64,000 nt of DNA from Bacteroidales bacterium (GCA_017538795.1 JAFYIE010000114.1:1-64000), one strand, 5' to 3'; positions 1-8,678 are shown, numbered from the stretch's first letter. The notes: a model not told the origin generated them from the sequence alone. Program-made: numbers and translations.

Positions 1-11
1 AATATGGTGAT

Positions 12-830
12 ATGCTGATGCTGAATATAACTACACCTGAAGAAGAGATTAAATCTCAGGAATGGCTCGCTAGAACAGAAAAAGGCTATACGACAGTTTA
101 TTCAACAACAGACGGAGAGAGTGAGAGGGTTTTAGAAAAATATTATTCTTACGACAAATGCGGTGACGCGTCGGAAGATGTTGTGAACCAAAATACAAGA
201 CACGGCCTTTGGCATTGCTTTACAGATACTTTCATGCAGGCGATGTCTAATTTTATGCCGAAAAAAACCTTGATTAGCAGTACAAATAGAATGATATCCG
301 ATTTTCAGAGTTATAATAAGGATTCTGAATATAGCGATAAGGTTCAAGACCTGGCTCGTATGACATACAAGACAAATGTGTTTTGTGAAATAAACGGATT
401 GTTGTGCGACAAAGGAAATCTTTATGTTGATTGGAATATTGTAGAAGTCGGGATGCCTGAAGAGGAAGGGCAGAACGACGGGAAAATATATAATTATGAG
501 ATAGAAGGTTATCAGGCTGTCGTGGGCTCGGATTATTCAAAAGCTAAAAATGAATCGAGAAGAATAGCCTTGATATGTGCGGAAAATGAAATCGCTAAAA
601 CGGCAAAATTCAGCGCTAAAGGCGCCGTGACCGATTTCACCATGGGTGATGAATATGAATTTTATACAAGATATTGTGATACAACGCAGATATCTACCAT
701 ATTGATAATGAACAATGTACAAGAAGTTGTGGTGGAGGAGCCTGTATTGAAAAATGGTGTGTATAGTTCTAAAATCAAGGCTGTAATCAGCAAGAATAAT
801 ATTATACCCGTAAAAAAGAAACGAAAATAG
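12..830 (+). CDS. Hypothetical protein, possibly the C-terminal part of a larger protein
   Basis: I do not recognise this protein. The frame is open from the left edge, so the ATG at 12 may be internal and the gene may begin outside the window. No signal peptide or membrane segment is visible in the 272 residues. A stretch near residues 175-200 (SKAKNESRRIALICAENEIA) is rich in Ala, Lys and Glu and is followed by beta-like segments, vaguely recalling LPP20-type envelope domains, but this is a weak resemblance. The C-terminus is basic (PVKKKRK). The stop lies 3 nt before the ATPase start, so the two genes are probably cotranscribed. Confidence 0.6.
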   Translation: MLMLNITTPEEEIKSQEWLARTEKGYTTVYSTTDGESERVLEKYYSYDKCGDASEDVVNQNTRHGLWHCFTDTFMQAMSNFMPKKTLISSTNRMISDFQSYNKDSEYSDKVQDLARMTYKTNVFCEINGLLCDKGNLYVDWNIVEVGMPEEEGQNDGKIYNYEIEGYQAVVGSDYSKAKNESRRIALICAENEIAKTAKFSAKGAVTDFTMGDEYEFYTRYCDTTQISTILIMNNVQEVVVEEPVLKNGVYSSKIKAVISKNNIIPVKKKRK

Positions 831-833
831 TTT

Positions 834-3548
834 ATGAAATATCAAGGACTTAGTGCCAGACAAGTAGAGGAAAGCCGTGCTAAACACGGCTTTAATGTTC
901 TAACTCCACCAAAAAAGGAGTCGGTTTTTCATCAGTTTATATGTAAATTTAAAGACCCGATAATCCAAATTCTTCTGATAGCACTGGCATTGTCGGTGGG
1001 CGTGGCTGTATATCAATATGTAATTACGGCGAATGGCGCGGGTGTGTTGTTCGAGCCAATGGGAATTTTTGTCGCCATAATGTTGGCTACCTGTGTGGGC
1101 TTTGTCTTCGAATTGAACGCAAATAAAAAATTCGACATCCTCAATCAAGTCAATGATGAGGAAAATGTTAAAGTTATCCGTGACGGCAACGTAACTTTGA
1201 TACAACGTCGCGATATCGTTGTGGGTGATGTGGTCGTTATTGAAACAGGCGATGAAGTGCCTGCTGACGGCGTACTTCTTGACGCTTTCTCGTTGCAACT
1301 TAACGAATCGGACCTTACAGGCGAGCCGATGGCAAGAAAAACCACCGACGAAAAAGAGTTTGATGATGAGGCTACCTATCCGTCAAATTGGGTTATGCGT
1401 GGCAGTAAAGTTATTGACGGTCACGGAGTTATGCGTGTTGAAAGAATCGGCGATTCTACAGAATGGGGCAAGGTATATAAAGGCTCTCAGATTGACAATA
1501 AAATAAAAACGCCGCTTAATATCCAACTCGACAAACTCGGAAAAGTTATTTGCTATGCGAGTTACATCATCGCGGCAATAATATTCGTGAGCCGCTTTGT
1601 TATGTATTTTATATATAATAGTAATGAAAATGGTGTCGATTGGTTGAATTTTGCTCAATATGCGCTGAATACCATGATGATAGCCGTCACAATTATTGTG
1701 GTAGCTGTACCTGAAGGCCTTCCGATGAGCGTGACCCTAAGCTTGGCGCTGAGCATGCGTAGAATGCTGATAACCAATAACCTGGTTAGAAAAATGCACG
1801 CCTGCGAGACGATGGGCGCTGCAACTGTCATCTGCACTGATAAAACTGGTACTTTGACGCAAAACCAAATGAGCGTCAACGATATATTGACTTATAGCGG
1901 TCAAAATAATATTATAAATGAATGTATTTCGGTCAATACAACAGCTTTCCTCGATTGTAAGGACAAGGAAAAGATAAAAGCTATCGGCAACCCGACGGAA
2001 GGCGCACTTTTGTTGTGGCTTTATAAACATGGGGTCGATTATTATGATTATAGGGGTGATATGAAGCTGTTGTATCAGGTGCCGTTTTCCACGAAATATA
2101 AATTCATGGCGACAATTGTCGATTCCAAGACATTCAACAAGCCGATGTTTTATGTCAAAGGCGCTCCTGAGATAATACTTGCACATTGCGATAAAATTAT
2201 CACAGAAGAAGGAATTGTTGACATTCAGTCATATCGCGAATCTATTGAAAATCAGCTTATTGCATATAACAATAGGGCGATGAGGACTTTGGCGCTGGCT
2301 TATAAAGAAGCTGATCCAAACGAACAGTCGTTTGACCCTCGCACCGATAATCTTGTTGCCGAAAATCTCATTTTCCTTGCTGCTATCGCTATCGCCGACC
2401 CAATTCGTCCGGATGTGGCCGATGCTGTGGCTCAATGTATGAGAGCCGGCATCGATGTGAAAATTGTGACTGGCGACAATTCTGGGACAGCCATTGAGAT
2501 TGGTCGACAGATTGGGTTGTGGAAAGATGATGACCAAAGAGACTTCAACCATATTTCCGGCAAGGATTTTGAGACACTTTCTGATGAAGAGGCTAAACGT
2601 CGCATTCCTTTGATTAAGATTATGTCGCGGGCGCGTCCTATGGATAAGGAGCGCCTGGTGCGTCTGCAGCAATACAATGGGGAAGTGGTGGCCGTAACAG
2701 GCGACGGCACAAACGACGCGCCCGCTCTGAAAGCCGCGCAAGTCGGCCTCTCTATGGGCGATGGAACAACTGTTGCAAAAGAAGCTTCAGATATCACAAT
2801 TCTTGATAACTCGTTCAAGAGCATCAGCCGCGCTGTTATGTGGGGACGCTCGCTTTATCTGAATATCCAGCGTTTTGTGCTGTTCCAGATGACGATTAAC
2901 GTGGCGGCCTGCCTTCTCGTGATGTTCGGAGCGTTGCTTGGCACGGATGTGGTGCTTACCGTGACTCAAATGCTTTGGGTGAACCTCATAATGGACACCT
3001 TGGCAGCTCTGGCATTGGCATCGTTGCCGCCGTCAGAGAGTGTGATGAACGACAAACCTCGCTCAAGAAACGCTCACATACTCACAAAACCGATGATTTC
3101 CACAATTTTGACAGTCGGACTGTTGTTTATGGTGGTAATGTTCGGCTTTGTACAGTATTTCAAACATGTTGAAGTCACCTCGCTGACGGATTTCTCACCG
3201 AGACTTTATCTCCGTAACTTCTTCAATTTCAATATTGTAAACGCTGAAAATTACACCACTTACGAACATTCTCTGACGTTTACACTATTCGTGTTCATGC
3301 AGTTCTGGAACCTTTTCAATGCGAAATCATTCAACACAAATACGTCGGCATTCAGTAAGATTACGAAAAACTTCGGCGGATTTGAACTCGCCTTGATAAT
3401 AATATTCCTCGGACAGTTCTTGATAGTCACTTTCGGAGGCGAAATGTTTGGCGTTGAACCTCTTAACTGGCGCGACTGGCTCATATGTCTGCTGTGTACA
3501 AGCCCTGTGGTCTTAGTAGGAGAAATAATAAAGATTTTTAAAAAATAG
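834..3548 (+). CDS. Calcium-transporting P-type ATPase, PMCA-like (P2B)
   Basis: This 904-residue cation pump should move Ca2+ out of the cytoplasm across the inner membrane. Visible hallmarks are the actuator motif LTGEPM near residue 160, the TM4 ion-site motif VPEGLPMSV typical of P2A/P2B Ca2+ pumps, the phosphorylation motif DKTGTLT with Asp336, and the hinge TGDGTNDAPALK near residue 622. The length and the C-terminal group of hydrophobic segments are normal for the family. The VVAVPEGLPMSVTLSLALSM stretch most resembles plasma-membrane calmodulin-type pumps, but no calmodulin-binding tail is present. It follows the upstream hypothetical gene by 3 nt and precedes aroQ by 5 nt, so it sits in a tight run. 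Substrate is inferred from family. Confidence 0.93.
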   Translation: MKYQGLSARQVEESRAKHGFNVLTPPKKESVFHQFICKFKDPIIQILLIALALSVGVAVYQYVITANGAGVLFEPMGIFVAIMLATCVGFVFELNANKKFDILNQVNDEENVKVIRDGNVTLIQRRDIVVGDVVVIETGDEVPADGVLLDAFSLQLNESDLTGEPMARKTTDEKEFDDEATYPSNWVMRGSKVIDGHGVMRVERIGDSTEWGKVYKGSQIDNKIKTPLNIQLDKLGKVICYASYIIAAIIFVSRFVMYFIYNSNENGVDWLNFAQYALNTMMIAVTIIVVAVPEGLPMSVTLSLALSMRRMLITNNLVRKMHACETMGAATVICTDKTGTLTQNQMSVNDILTYSGQNNIINECISVNTTAFLDCKDKEKIKAIGNPTEGALLLWLYKHGVDYYDYRGDMKLLYQVPFSTKYKFMATIVDSKTFNKPMFYVKGAPEIILAHCDKIITEEGIVDIQSYRESIENQLIAYNNRAMRTLALAYKEADPNEQSFDPRTDNLVAENLIFLAAIAIADPIRPDVADAVAQCMRAGIDVKIVTGDNSGTAIEIGRQIGLWKDDDQRDFNHISGKDFETLSDEEAKRRIPLIKIMSRARPMDKERLVRLQQYNGEVVAVTGDGTNDAPALKAAQVGLSMGDGTTVAKEASDITILDNSFKSISRAVMWGRSLYLNIQRFVLFQMTINVAACLLVMFGALLGTDVVLTVTQMLWVNLIMDTLAALALASLPPSESVMNDKPRSRNAHILTKPMISTILTVGLLFMVVMFGFVQYFKHVEVTSLTDFSPRLYLRNFFNFNIVNAENYTTYEHSLTFTLFVFMQFWNLFNAKSFNTNTSAFSKITKNFGGFELALIIIFLGQFLIVTFGGEMFGVEPLNWRDWLICLLCTSPVVLVGEIIKIFKK

Positions 3549-3553
3549 TTGTT

Positions 3554-3973
3554 ATGAGAATTTTGATTTTAAACGGCCCTAATTTAAATCTTATTGGTAA
3601 AAGAGAGCCTGAAATATATGGTAATCAATCACTTGACGTTTTTTTGGATGCCATGAAAACTCGTTTTGATGGTTGCGAGATCGATAAATTCCAAACAAAT
3701 CATGAAGGTGTTCTTATAGATAAGCTGCATGAGGCGATGGGAAAATATGACGGCATTGTGATGAATCCCGGCGGTTATGCGCACACCTCAATAGCACTGG
3801 CCGATGCCGTTAAAGCAATAGGAATACCGGTTGTAGAGGTTCATATCTCAAATATTTACGAAAGGGAGGAATATCGGCATCATTCATACACCGCCGAAGC
3901 CGCTGTTCATTCAATATCAGGGCATGGTTTGGAAGGTTACGCCGAAGCAGTAAACTATCTCATTAAATATTGA
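3554..3973 (+). CDS. aroQ: 3-dehydroquinate dehydratase, type II
   Basis: AroQ catalyses the third step of the shikimate pathway, 3-dehydroquinate to 3-dehydroshikimate, in the cytoplasm. The N-terminus LNGPNLNLIGKREPEIYG carries the type II signature with the active-site Arg and Tyr; NPGGYAHTS and the VEVHISNIYEREEYRHHS stretch supply the other substrate contacts. The 139-residue length is normal for these dodecameric enzymes. It starts 5 nt after the ATPase gene. The other shikimate gene of the window, aroC, lies 47 kb away, so the pathway is scattered. The stop codon lies at the edge of a 14-bp inverted repeat shared with the convergent glycosyltransferase gene. Confidence 0.95.
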   Translation: MRILILNGPNLNLIGKREPEIYGNQSLDVFLDAMKTRFDGCEIDKFQTNHEGVLIDKLHEAMGKYDGIVMNPGGYAHTSIALADAVKAIGIPVVEVHISNIYEREEYRHHSYTAEAAVHSISGHGLEGYAEAVNYLIKY

Positions 3974-4048
3974 GTTTTTTAATCGTCATTTTCCAGCTGC
4001 CACCTTCCTTCGAAAGCTGAAGGCTGAAAAATCAACGATTAAAAAACT
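3973..4048. terminator. Long inverted repeat between convergent aroQ and glycosyltransferase genes
   Basis: Arms 3973-3986 and 4035-4048 are perfectly complementary (AGTTTTTTAATCGT), with a 48-nt loop holding a GCTGAAG GCTGAAA heptamer pair and weak internal complementarity. The A/T runs give U-rich ends on both strands, so it may act in both directions. The loop is much longer than in normal intrinsic terminators. Confidence 0.5.
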
Positions 4049-4049
4049 T

Positions 4050-5069
4050 TTACGAGAAATCGTTCTCGCTAAGCTCTGTGTAAAGCTTCTTATTGCCAAG
4101 AAAATGCTTGAAAACAATGTTCTTTTGATATACTTGAGAGACGTGCTTGTGTGGATGTGCGTTTCTTTTTTTCTTTAATGCCGGAATATGTCTGTAGAAA
4201 CTTAGATGTGCTCTTGTGACGGCCCAGAAGTCGGCGAAACAGCCTTCGAAAAGGAATTTTAAACCTGCTACCCAATCCAATAAGATTCTGTATGAGATTG
4301 TTCCTAAAACAGCTCCTTTTGGAAGGTTTTTCATCAGTAACGACAGGTTGTTGCGGAAGTTAAGGTAGGTTTTTCTTGCCGAGCTTTTAGGCAATGTGCC
4401 GCCACCGATGTGATAAACCTTCGATTGCGGGCAGTACATAACCTTGTAATCGGCGCTTTTTACCCTCCAGCAGAAGTCAATTTCTTCCATGTGCGCAAAG
4501 AAACTGTCGTCCAAGCCGCCAAATTTATGATAAACGTCGGATCTTACGAACATGCAGGCTCCTGTCGCCCAAAAAACTTCTTTGATGTCGTCATATTGAC
4601 CGTTGTCGGTCTCCAAATGTTGGAAAACTCGTCCGCGGCAGAATGGATAACCGTATTTGTCGACAAAACCGCCACCTGCACCTGCATATTCGAACTTTGT
4701 TTTGTCGAAATAGGAGAGTATCTTCGGCTGACAAGCAGCTATTGTCGGGTCGCTGTCCATTAACTCGATGACCGGCTCGATCCAATGTGGCGTAACCTCT
4801 ATATCTGAGTTGAGAAGACAGTAATATTCAGCGTCGACTTGTCTTAATGCTATGTTGTATCCTGTTGAGAAACCGCCGTTACTTCCGTTGAGTATCAAGC
4901 GGATATCAGGGAAAGCTGATCTCATGAAAGCTACAGAGTCATCGGTTGAAGCATTGTCCGCGACAATTATTTCAGCCACGTCGGAACTATGCTCAATGAC
5001 GGTTGGAAGAAACTTCTCAAGGAACTTTTTGCCGTTGTAATTCAATATGACTACTGCTACTTTTTTCAT
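4050..5069 (-). CDS. GT2 family glycosyltransferase (rhamnosyltransferase-like)
   Basis: A GT-A fold glycosyltransferase of 339 residues, probably using a nucleotide sugar in the cytoplasm to extend a surface glycan. The N-terminus VVILNYNGKKFLEKFLPTVI and VADNASTDDS form the nucleotide-binding half; LLNSDIEVTP holds the metal-binding DXD-like motif, and MEEIDFCWR is the ED acceptor/catalytic motif typical of the WbbL-like branch. A hydrophobic stretch around residues 250-270 may contact the membrane. It is a single gene between aroQ (convergent) and the GWxTD gene. The only recognisable -7 box ends 6 nt before the ATG, implying little or no 5' leader. Acceptor and sugar cannot be told from sequence. 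Confidence 0.9.
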   Translation of the reverse strand: MKKVAVVILNYNGKKFLEKFLPTVIEHSSDVAEIIVADNASTDDSVAFMRSAFPDIRLILNGSNGGFSTGYNIALRQVDAEYYCLLNSDIEVTPHWIEPVIELMDSDPTIAACQPKILSYFDKTKFEYAGAGGGFVDKYGYPFCRGRVFQHLETDNGQYDDIKEVFWATGACMFVRSDVYHKFGGLDDSFFAHMEEIDFCWRVKSADYKVMYCPQSKVYHIGGGTLPKSSARKTYLNFRNNLSLLMKNLPKGAVLGTISYRILLDWVAGLKFLFEGCFADFWAVTRAHLSFYRHIPALKKKRNAHPHKHVSQVYQKNIVFKHFLGNKKLYTELSENDFS

Positions 5070-5074
5070 TGGCG

Positions 5075-5082
5075 CAAAATTA
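5075..5082 (-). promoter_or_regulatory. -7 promoter box (TAATTTTG) of the glycosyltransferase gene
   Basis: The reverse strand reads TAATTTTG. Its G lies 6 nt upstream of the ATG at 5069, so the expected transcription start coincides with the start codon. No well-placed TTG -33 element is seen. Confidence 0.5.
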
Positions 5083-5115
5083 CAAAAAAAATCAATACAA
5101 ATCAGCTATTAAAAA

Positions 5116-5153
5116 TATGCAAAAAGATAAGGGGCTGACTTTCGTCGAGCCCC
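5116..5153 (-). terminator. Intrinsic terminator of the GWxTD gene
   Basis: On the reverse strand GGGGCT pairs with AGCCCC (5148-5153 with 5131-5136), plus a 3-bp inner stem and a small loop, followed by TTATCTTTTT. It lies about 58 nt downstream of the GWxTD stop. Confidence 0.7.
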
Positions 5154-5210
5154 AGTATCGAAACAAAGTATGTGTGGTATATGGGTATGTTTAAAAATTA
5201 CTATTCTTTT

Positions 5211-6695
5211 TTATCTTGGATTATCGTAGTAATCCTTAGCCTTGTCGCCGTATGAGTCAGGATTTGCGGCACCGTCAACGCCATAGTCATTGTATGTTCC
5301 GTATGTTCTCTGGTAGATTTCTGTGGTCCATCTGAAGTTGTTGAGTTCGCCTACAGCGTCAGAGTGGATGAGCTTGAAATCGTTGGTGACAATATCACGT
5401 GTCATGAACACGAATTTCTTGTTACGCTGTGTTCCGAGAGCGTAGTAATGCCATATTTCGTAAGGGAATGCGCCTGGCTCGTTGTAGCTTTGCACGATTC
5501 TGTCAGGAGTTCCGTATTTCAAATAAACTATACCTCTGTCAGACTCATAACCTTTCTGTGTTAATGTCGTGAATGAAGCGTTGACTCTCTTAACTTGTCC
5601 GTAATAATCTAACCATGCTTGTCTCGGATCGATTTTGTCTCTGCTCGACCAGAAGATGTAGAAATATTGTTGCATGGTTTTAATATCGTCAGTTCTGACT
5701 AATTCTTCGGCATATTCTTTTTCAACCATAGTTGAGATAGGAGAGAGGCTCTTGATGTATTCACGAATCGTGTCAACATTTTTGATTTTCCCCGAAAACA
5801 CATCGTCTATGTTTATTGTGGCAAGCATAGTATTGTCGACCTGATAATAAGGGTTGCTTCTTTGGAAGAAGTATCTGTTCAAACCGATGACGTCGTTGTT
5901 TCTGTCGCGTGCTTCAAGGACAAGATAATAGTTGCCTGAAGGAAGGTTTGTGATGTCCATGCTGTTGATGATGACATCAATGTCCTTGGCGTTCATTCTC
6001 TTGGTGAAGTAGAAGTTGTTGAGCTTGGTACCTGTCTCAAATGCGCAGATATAGGTGTTGAGCAGGTATTTCTCGTTTTCGCCAAGTTGTTTCTTCGCAT
6101 TGTATATCTCTGTGTAAAACATGAGTTTGTTCATCGTCTCAGGGTAGAAAGGCATAATCATAGGAATCAGGTTGTAGCCGTTCTTTGATGAACTTGTCTC
6201 TGTCTCGGCCTTTGAGAAACTTTCGAGACCGATTATGCTTGAGAAACAGAATTTATCAGGGAAATCCATAACCAGCTGATCTTCAACTCTAAATGGATTA
6301 TCGCCTTTGTTGTTTTCGTCTTCAAGAATCACCTCTAATGAATATGTGCCGTTTGCGAGAACGTAGCGCTGCATGTCCATGAAGAAACCGTTGATGTTGG
6401 CCGTGTCGCTGACTGCAGGGCTTGATAATGAATACTTTCCGAAGTTCTTTACAGCTTCACCTTGTTTAAACATTATAGTCACGTTGACTGTAGCGTTGTA
6501 TTGTCCGTCGCTGTTCTTTACGTAAACGAGGCTTCCTTTGTCGAATGTAATATATGTTTCAACGTATGGTGATGATCCATCTTCAAGCACATTGAATGTC
6601 GCATAAGATATATATGAGTTCAATGTCTTTTTGTTCTGTGCGTTGGCTGTTATTCCAAGCACTACCATTAAGCTGATAAGGATGAATCTTTTCAT
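5211..6695 (-). CDS. Secreted GWxTD domain-containing protein
   Basis: This 494-residue protein begins with a clear signal peptide (KRFILISLMVVLGITANAQ), so it is exported. The C-terminal third holds the GWxTD-type signature, here GYESDRGIVYLKYG, followed by YEIWHYYAL; this domain is common in Bacteroidota and Acidobacteriota and has no established function. The middle is rich in beta strands and resembles no enzyme I know. The first possible ATG is at 6704, but MKRF at 6695 gives the better signal peptide, so I chose 6695. It is transcribed alone, from the TATTTTTG box at 6724-6731, and ends at a good terminator. A role in envelope structure or surface protein assembly is only a guess. Confidence 0.88.
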   Translation of the reverse strand: MKRFILISLMVVLGITANAQNKKTLNSYISYATFNVLEDGSSPYVETYITFDKGSLVYVKNSDGQYNATVNVTIMFKQGEAVKNFGKYSLSSPAVSDTANINGFFMDMQRYVLANGTYSLEVILEDENNKGDNPFRVEDQLVMDFPDKFCFSSIIGLESFSKAETETSSSKNGYNLIPMIMPFYPETMNKLMFYTEIYNAKKQLGENEKYLLNTYICAFETGTKLNNFYFTKRMNAKDIDVIINSMDITNLPSGNYYLVLEARDRNNDVIGLNRYFFQRSNPYYQVDNTMLATINIDDVFSGKIKNVDTIREYIKSLSPISTMVEKEYAEELVRTDDIKTMQQYFYIFWSSRDKIDPRQAWLDYYGQVKRVNASFTTLTQKGYESDRGIVYLKYGTPDRIVQSYNEPGAFPYEIWHYYALGTQRNKKFVFMTRDIVTNDFKLIHSDAVGELNNFRWTTEIYQRTYGTYNDYGVDGAANPDSYGDKAKDYYDNPR

Positions 6696-6723
6696 GATGC
6701 ACATTTATTTGTTGTTTCGAGTG

Positions 6724-6731
6724 CAAAAATA
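6724..6731 (-). promoter_or_regulatory. -7 box (TATTTTTG) of the GWxTD gene
   Basis: Reverse strand TATTTTTG with TTG at 6752-6754, 20 nt further upstream, a good -33/-7 pair. Box to ATG is 29 nt. Confidence 0.65.
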
Positions 6732-6838
6732 CTGTCATGAAAATTTTTTGTCAAGGTTTTTGGCGGTGTTTTTTATCGAAAAATATGGAAGAAATTTGTG
6801 TAACTTATTGGTTTGCAATAAATTATACTGTGCTGATT

Positions 6839-8359
6839 TTAGTACTTGAAAGTGCTTAAAAATCCGGGAATAAAGTGATTTAATTCTAATTGTGTGCCGA
6901 AAATATTTTCAATGCGGTTGCCGCGTTTGTTGGTTGAGCTGTACGTTTGTTTTAGTAAAACAGCGATCTCGATGTCGGAGAATCCCATCAAACTCAAAAT
7001 GATAAACCTGAAGTCAGATTGTGTTAAATCGGGATAAGTTATTGATAATGAGTGTATTAAATTAGGAAACGACTCGTTGAATGTGGTCGTGAGAGTTATT
7101 ATCTTGTTTCTTGTGAGCGCCAGACGAGGGTAGTCGCCTACGGTTTTTATCAGAATTTCCTTACCTTCGAGAGATGCCTTTATTTCTTTGTAAATCTTGG
7201 TGTTGACGAAAGTGTTGTAATTTTCTTCAAAAGAATGTTGCGCTGTCTCCGGGACTTCTATTATTATTTCTTTTTTATTTTTTCTAAGATAAAGATGCAG
7301 TCCTGTAATACCTATTATTAATAATATGACAATTGCGCCGAGCAACCAGGTTAAACCTCTGAAACCTTTAGTTTTGTTGGTGTTTTGAGGGTTGTTCTCC
7401 AATACAAAACTCTCGTAAATCGTGTCGAGTTCCATCTTTACAGGGGTCAGTCGCGCCTCTGTCGACTGCGCTTTTGCCTGATATTGTGCGTAGTAAAGTT
7501 CCTTATCGTGATCATTTAGTGAAAAGTAAACGCTGGCAAGCATTTCAGCAGCATCGACCTTCATTTTTGCGTTGCCTTCTTCAAAACATTTTAGCAAATA
7601 AGGCAGTGCATCGTCAAATTTGTTGTTGTAATAAAAATGACAAGCTGTAAAATATTGATATTCAATTGAATACAAGGATTTTGTCGATATTCTTCCATAT
7701 AAGGAATCGGCGGAATTTATATCAAAAATGTCGTATAATGCTATTCCTTTTTTAATCTGGATCAGGTTTACCTGCTCTTCGGTCAGATTTTTTTTCTCCT
7801 CGGCTGTTTCGTAGTTGAGGAGCGCGATGTTTGAAATATGGTTGTGCTGATATAAATCTCCTATTTTTAAAAGAATGTCTATTACTTCATGATGACGGTT
7901 GGCCTTTTCAAATTGTGATAAGGCTTGGTCGTAGAAATAAGACGATGGTTTCAGACTGTTTACGTCGAAATATACGTCGCCAATATTGTCAAGAATCTGG
8001 CCTAGATAGTGAAAATCGTCGTTGTCGGCTTCTTTTTTAAGGGAAACGAGGCTTTTTTGTGAATTGTAAGCTTTGATAAATGCCGCTGTAGCTTGCAGAT
8101 ATTCACTTTTTTTATGCTCGTTTCTGCCTTTTTGGAAAAATATTTGTGATTGTTTTTCAAGAAAAACGAGGTCGTTGGCGTAATTTTTCGAGCAGCTGTC
8201 GACTATTTTTGACAGTTTTTCAAGATATTCGTCGGAGTTTTCATAATTGTTTTTAAAATCCATTATTTCGGTTGGAATGGATTTTTTGTTGCAGGCAAAA
8301 AAGCATAATGCCATGATTAGCAATGAGATAAAGACAATATGTCGATAAAAAAACTTCAT
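6839..8359 (-). CDS. Membrane-anchored TPR regulator with C-terminal LuxR-like helix-turn-helix
   Basis: 506 residues. The N-terminus KFFYRHIVFISLLIMALCFFACNKK is a signal sequence with a Cys that may be lipidated (imperfect lipobox). Residues about 30-320 are helical repeats of TPR type. One transmembrane helix follows (WLLGAIVILLIIGITGLHLY, around residue 340), then a cytoplasmic tail ending in a helix-turn-helix-like region (FRFIILSLMGFSDIEIAVLL). This layout, outside TPR sensor, membrane helix, inside HTH, occurs in many Bacteroidota one-component regulators. The ATG at 8371 lies inside the promoter box, so MKFF at 8359 is the likely start. Ligand and targets are unknown; the GWxTD gene downstream is a possible target by position only. 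Confidence 0.82.
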   Translation of the reverse strand: MKFFYRHIVFISLLIMALCFFACNKKSIPTEIMDFKNNYENSDEYLEKLSKIVDSCSKNYANDLVFLEKQSQIFFQKGRNEHKKSEYLQATAAFIKAYNSQKSLVSLKKEADNDDFHYLGQILDNIGDVYFDVNSLKPSSYFYDQALSQFEKANRHHEVIDILLKIGDLYQHNHISNIALLNYETAEEKKNLTEEQVNLIQIKKGIALYDIFDINSADSLYGRISTKSLYSIEYQYFTACHFYYNNKFDDALPYLLKCFEEGNAKMKVDAAEMLASVYFSLNDHDKELYYAQYQAKAQSTEARLTPVKMELDTIYESFVLENNPQNTNKTKGFRGLTWLLGAIVILLIIGITGLHLYLRKNKKEIIIEVPETAQHSFEENYNTFVNTKIYKEIKASLEGKEILIKTVGDYPRLALTRNKIITLTTTFNESFPNLIHSLSITYPDLTQSDFRFIILSLMGFSDIEIAVLLKQTYSSTNKRGNRIENIFGTQLELNHFIPGFLSTFKY

Positions 8360-8368
8360 AATCGGGAA

Positions 8369-8376
8369 CAAAGATA
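8369..8376 (-). promoter_or_regulatory. -7 box (TATCTTTG) of the TPR regulator gene
   Basis: Reverse strand TATCTTTG; its G is 10 nt from the ATG at 8359, leaving only a few nucleotides of leader. Confidence 0.55.
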
Positions 8377-8438
8377 AAGGATTTTTTCGGAAAAATAAAA
8401 ATTTTTTTCAAAAAATGTTGTCGCATTGAAAACTTTTG

Positions 8439-8446
8439 TATTTTTG
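8439..8446 (+). promoter_or_regulatory. -7 box (TATTTTTG) of tRNA-Ser(UGA)
   Basis: TATTTTTG with TTG at 8418-8420, 18 nt upstream. The mature tRNA begins 5 nt after the G, so the start of transcription is at or next to the mature 5' end. This calibrates the box-to-start distance for the window. Confidence 0.7.
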
Positions 8447-8450
8447 CAGC

Positions 8451-8535
8451 GGAGATATGGCAGAGCGGTCGATCGCGGCGGTCTTGAAAACCGTTATACA
8501 GAAATGTATCGGGGGTTCGAATCCCTCTGTCTCCG
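8451..8535 (+). tRNA. tRNA-Ser, anticodon TGA
   Basis: A class II tRNA of 85 nt. The acceptor arm GGAGATA pairs with TGTCTCC (8528-8534); G8535 is the discriminator. The anticodon stem GCGGT/ACCGT encloses the loop CTTGAAA with anticodon TGA at 8485-8487. A long variable arm follows, and the T arm contains GGTTCGAATCC. The next bases are CTG, so CCA is not encoded and must be added by nucleotidyltransferase. It reads UCA and wobble serine codons. Confidence 0.97.
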
Positions 8536-8541
8536 CTGAAG

Positions 8542-8570
8542 AAGCAACTCTGAAGGGTTGCTTTTATTTT
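8542..8570 (+). terminator. Terminator between the two tRNA-Ser genes
   Basis: AAGCAACTC (8542-8550) pairs with GGGTTGCTT (8555-8563, one G-T pair) across a TGAA loop, followed by TTATTTTG. It may end most transcripts of the first tRNA before the second. Confidence 0.7.
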
Positions 8571-8583
8571 GTAAAAAGGTTTG

Positions 8584-8672
8584 GGAGAGATGCCGGAGTG
8601 GTCGATCGGGGCGGTCTCGAAAACCGTTGAACGCTTTGCGTTCCAAGGGTTCGAATCCCTTTCTCTCCGCCA
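8584..8672 (+). tRNA. tRNA-Ser, anticodon CGA
   Basis: A class II tRNA of 89 nt including an encoded CCA (8670-8672). The acceptor arm GGAGAGA pairs with TCTCTCC (8662-8668); G8669 is the discriminator. The anticodon loop CTCGAAA gives CGA at 8618-8620. The variable arm is long, as expected for serine. It reads UCG codons. Unlike its neighbour it encodes CCA. No TAnnTTTG box lies directly before it, so it is probably expressed by readthrough of the terminator at 8542-8570 or from an unseen promoter. Confidence 0.97.
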
Positions 8673-8678
8673 AATAGT

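Noticed and set aside
8436..8630. 64-codon open frame over the tRNA-Ser(UGA) gene
   Set aside because: It simply reads through the tRNA and terminator and has no protein-like features.
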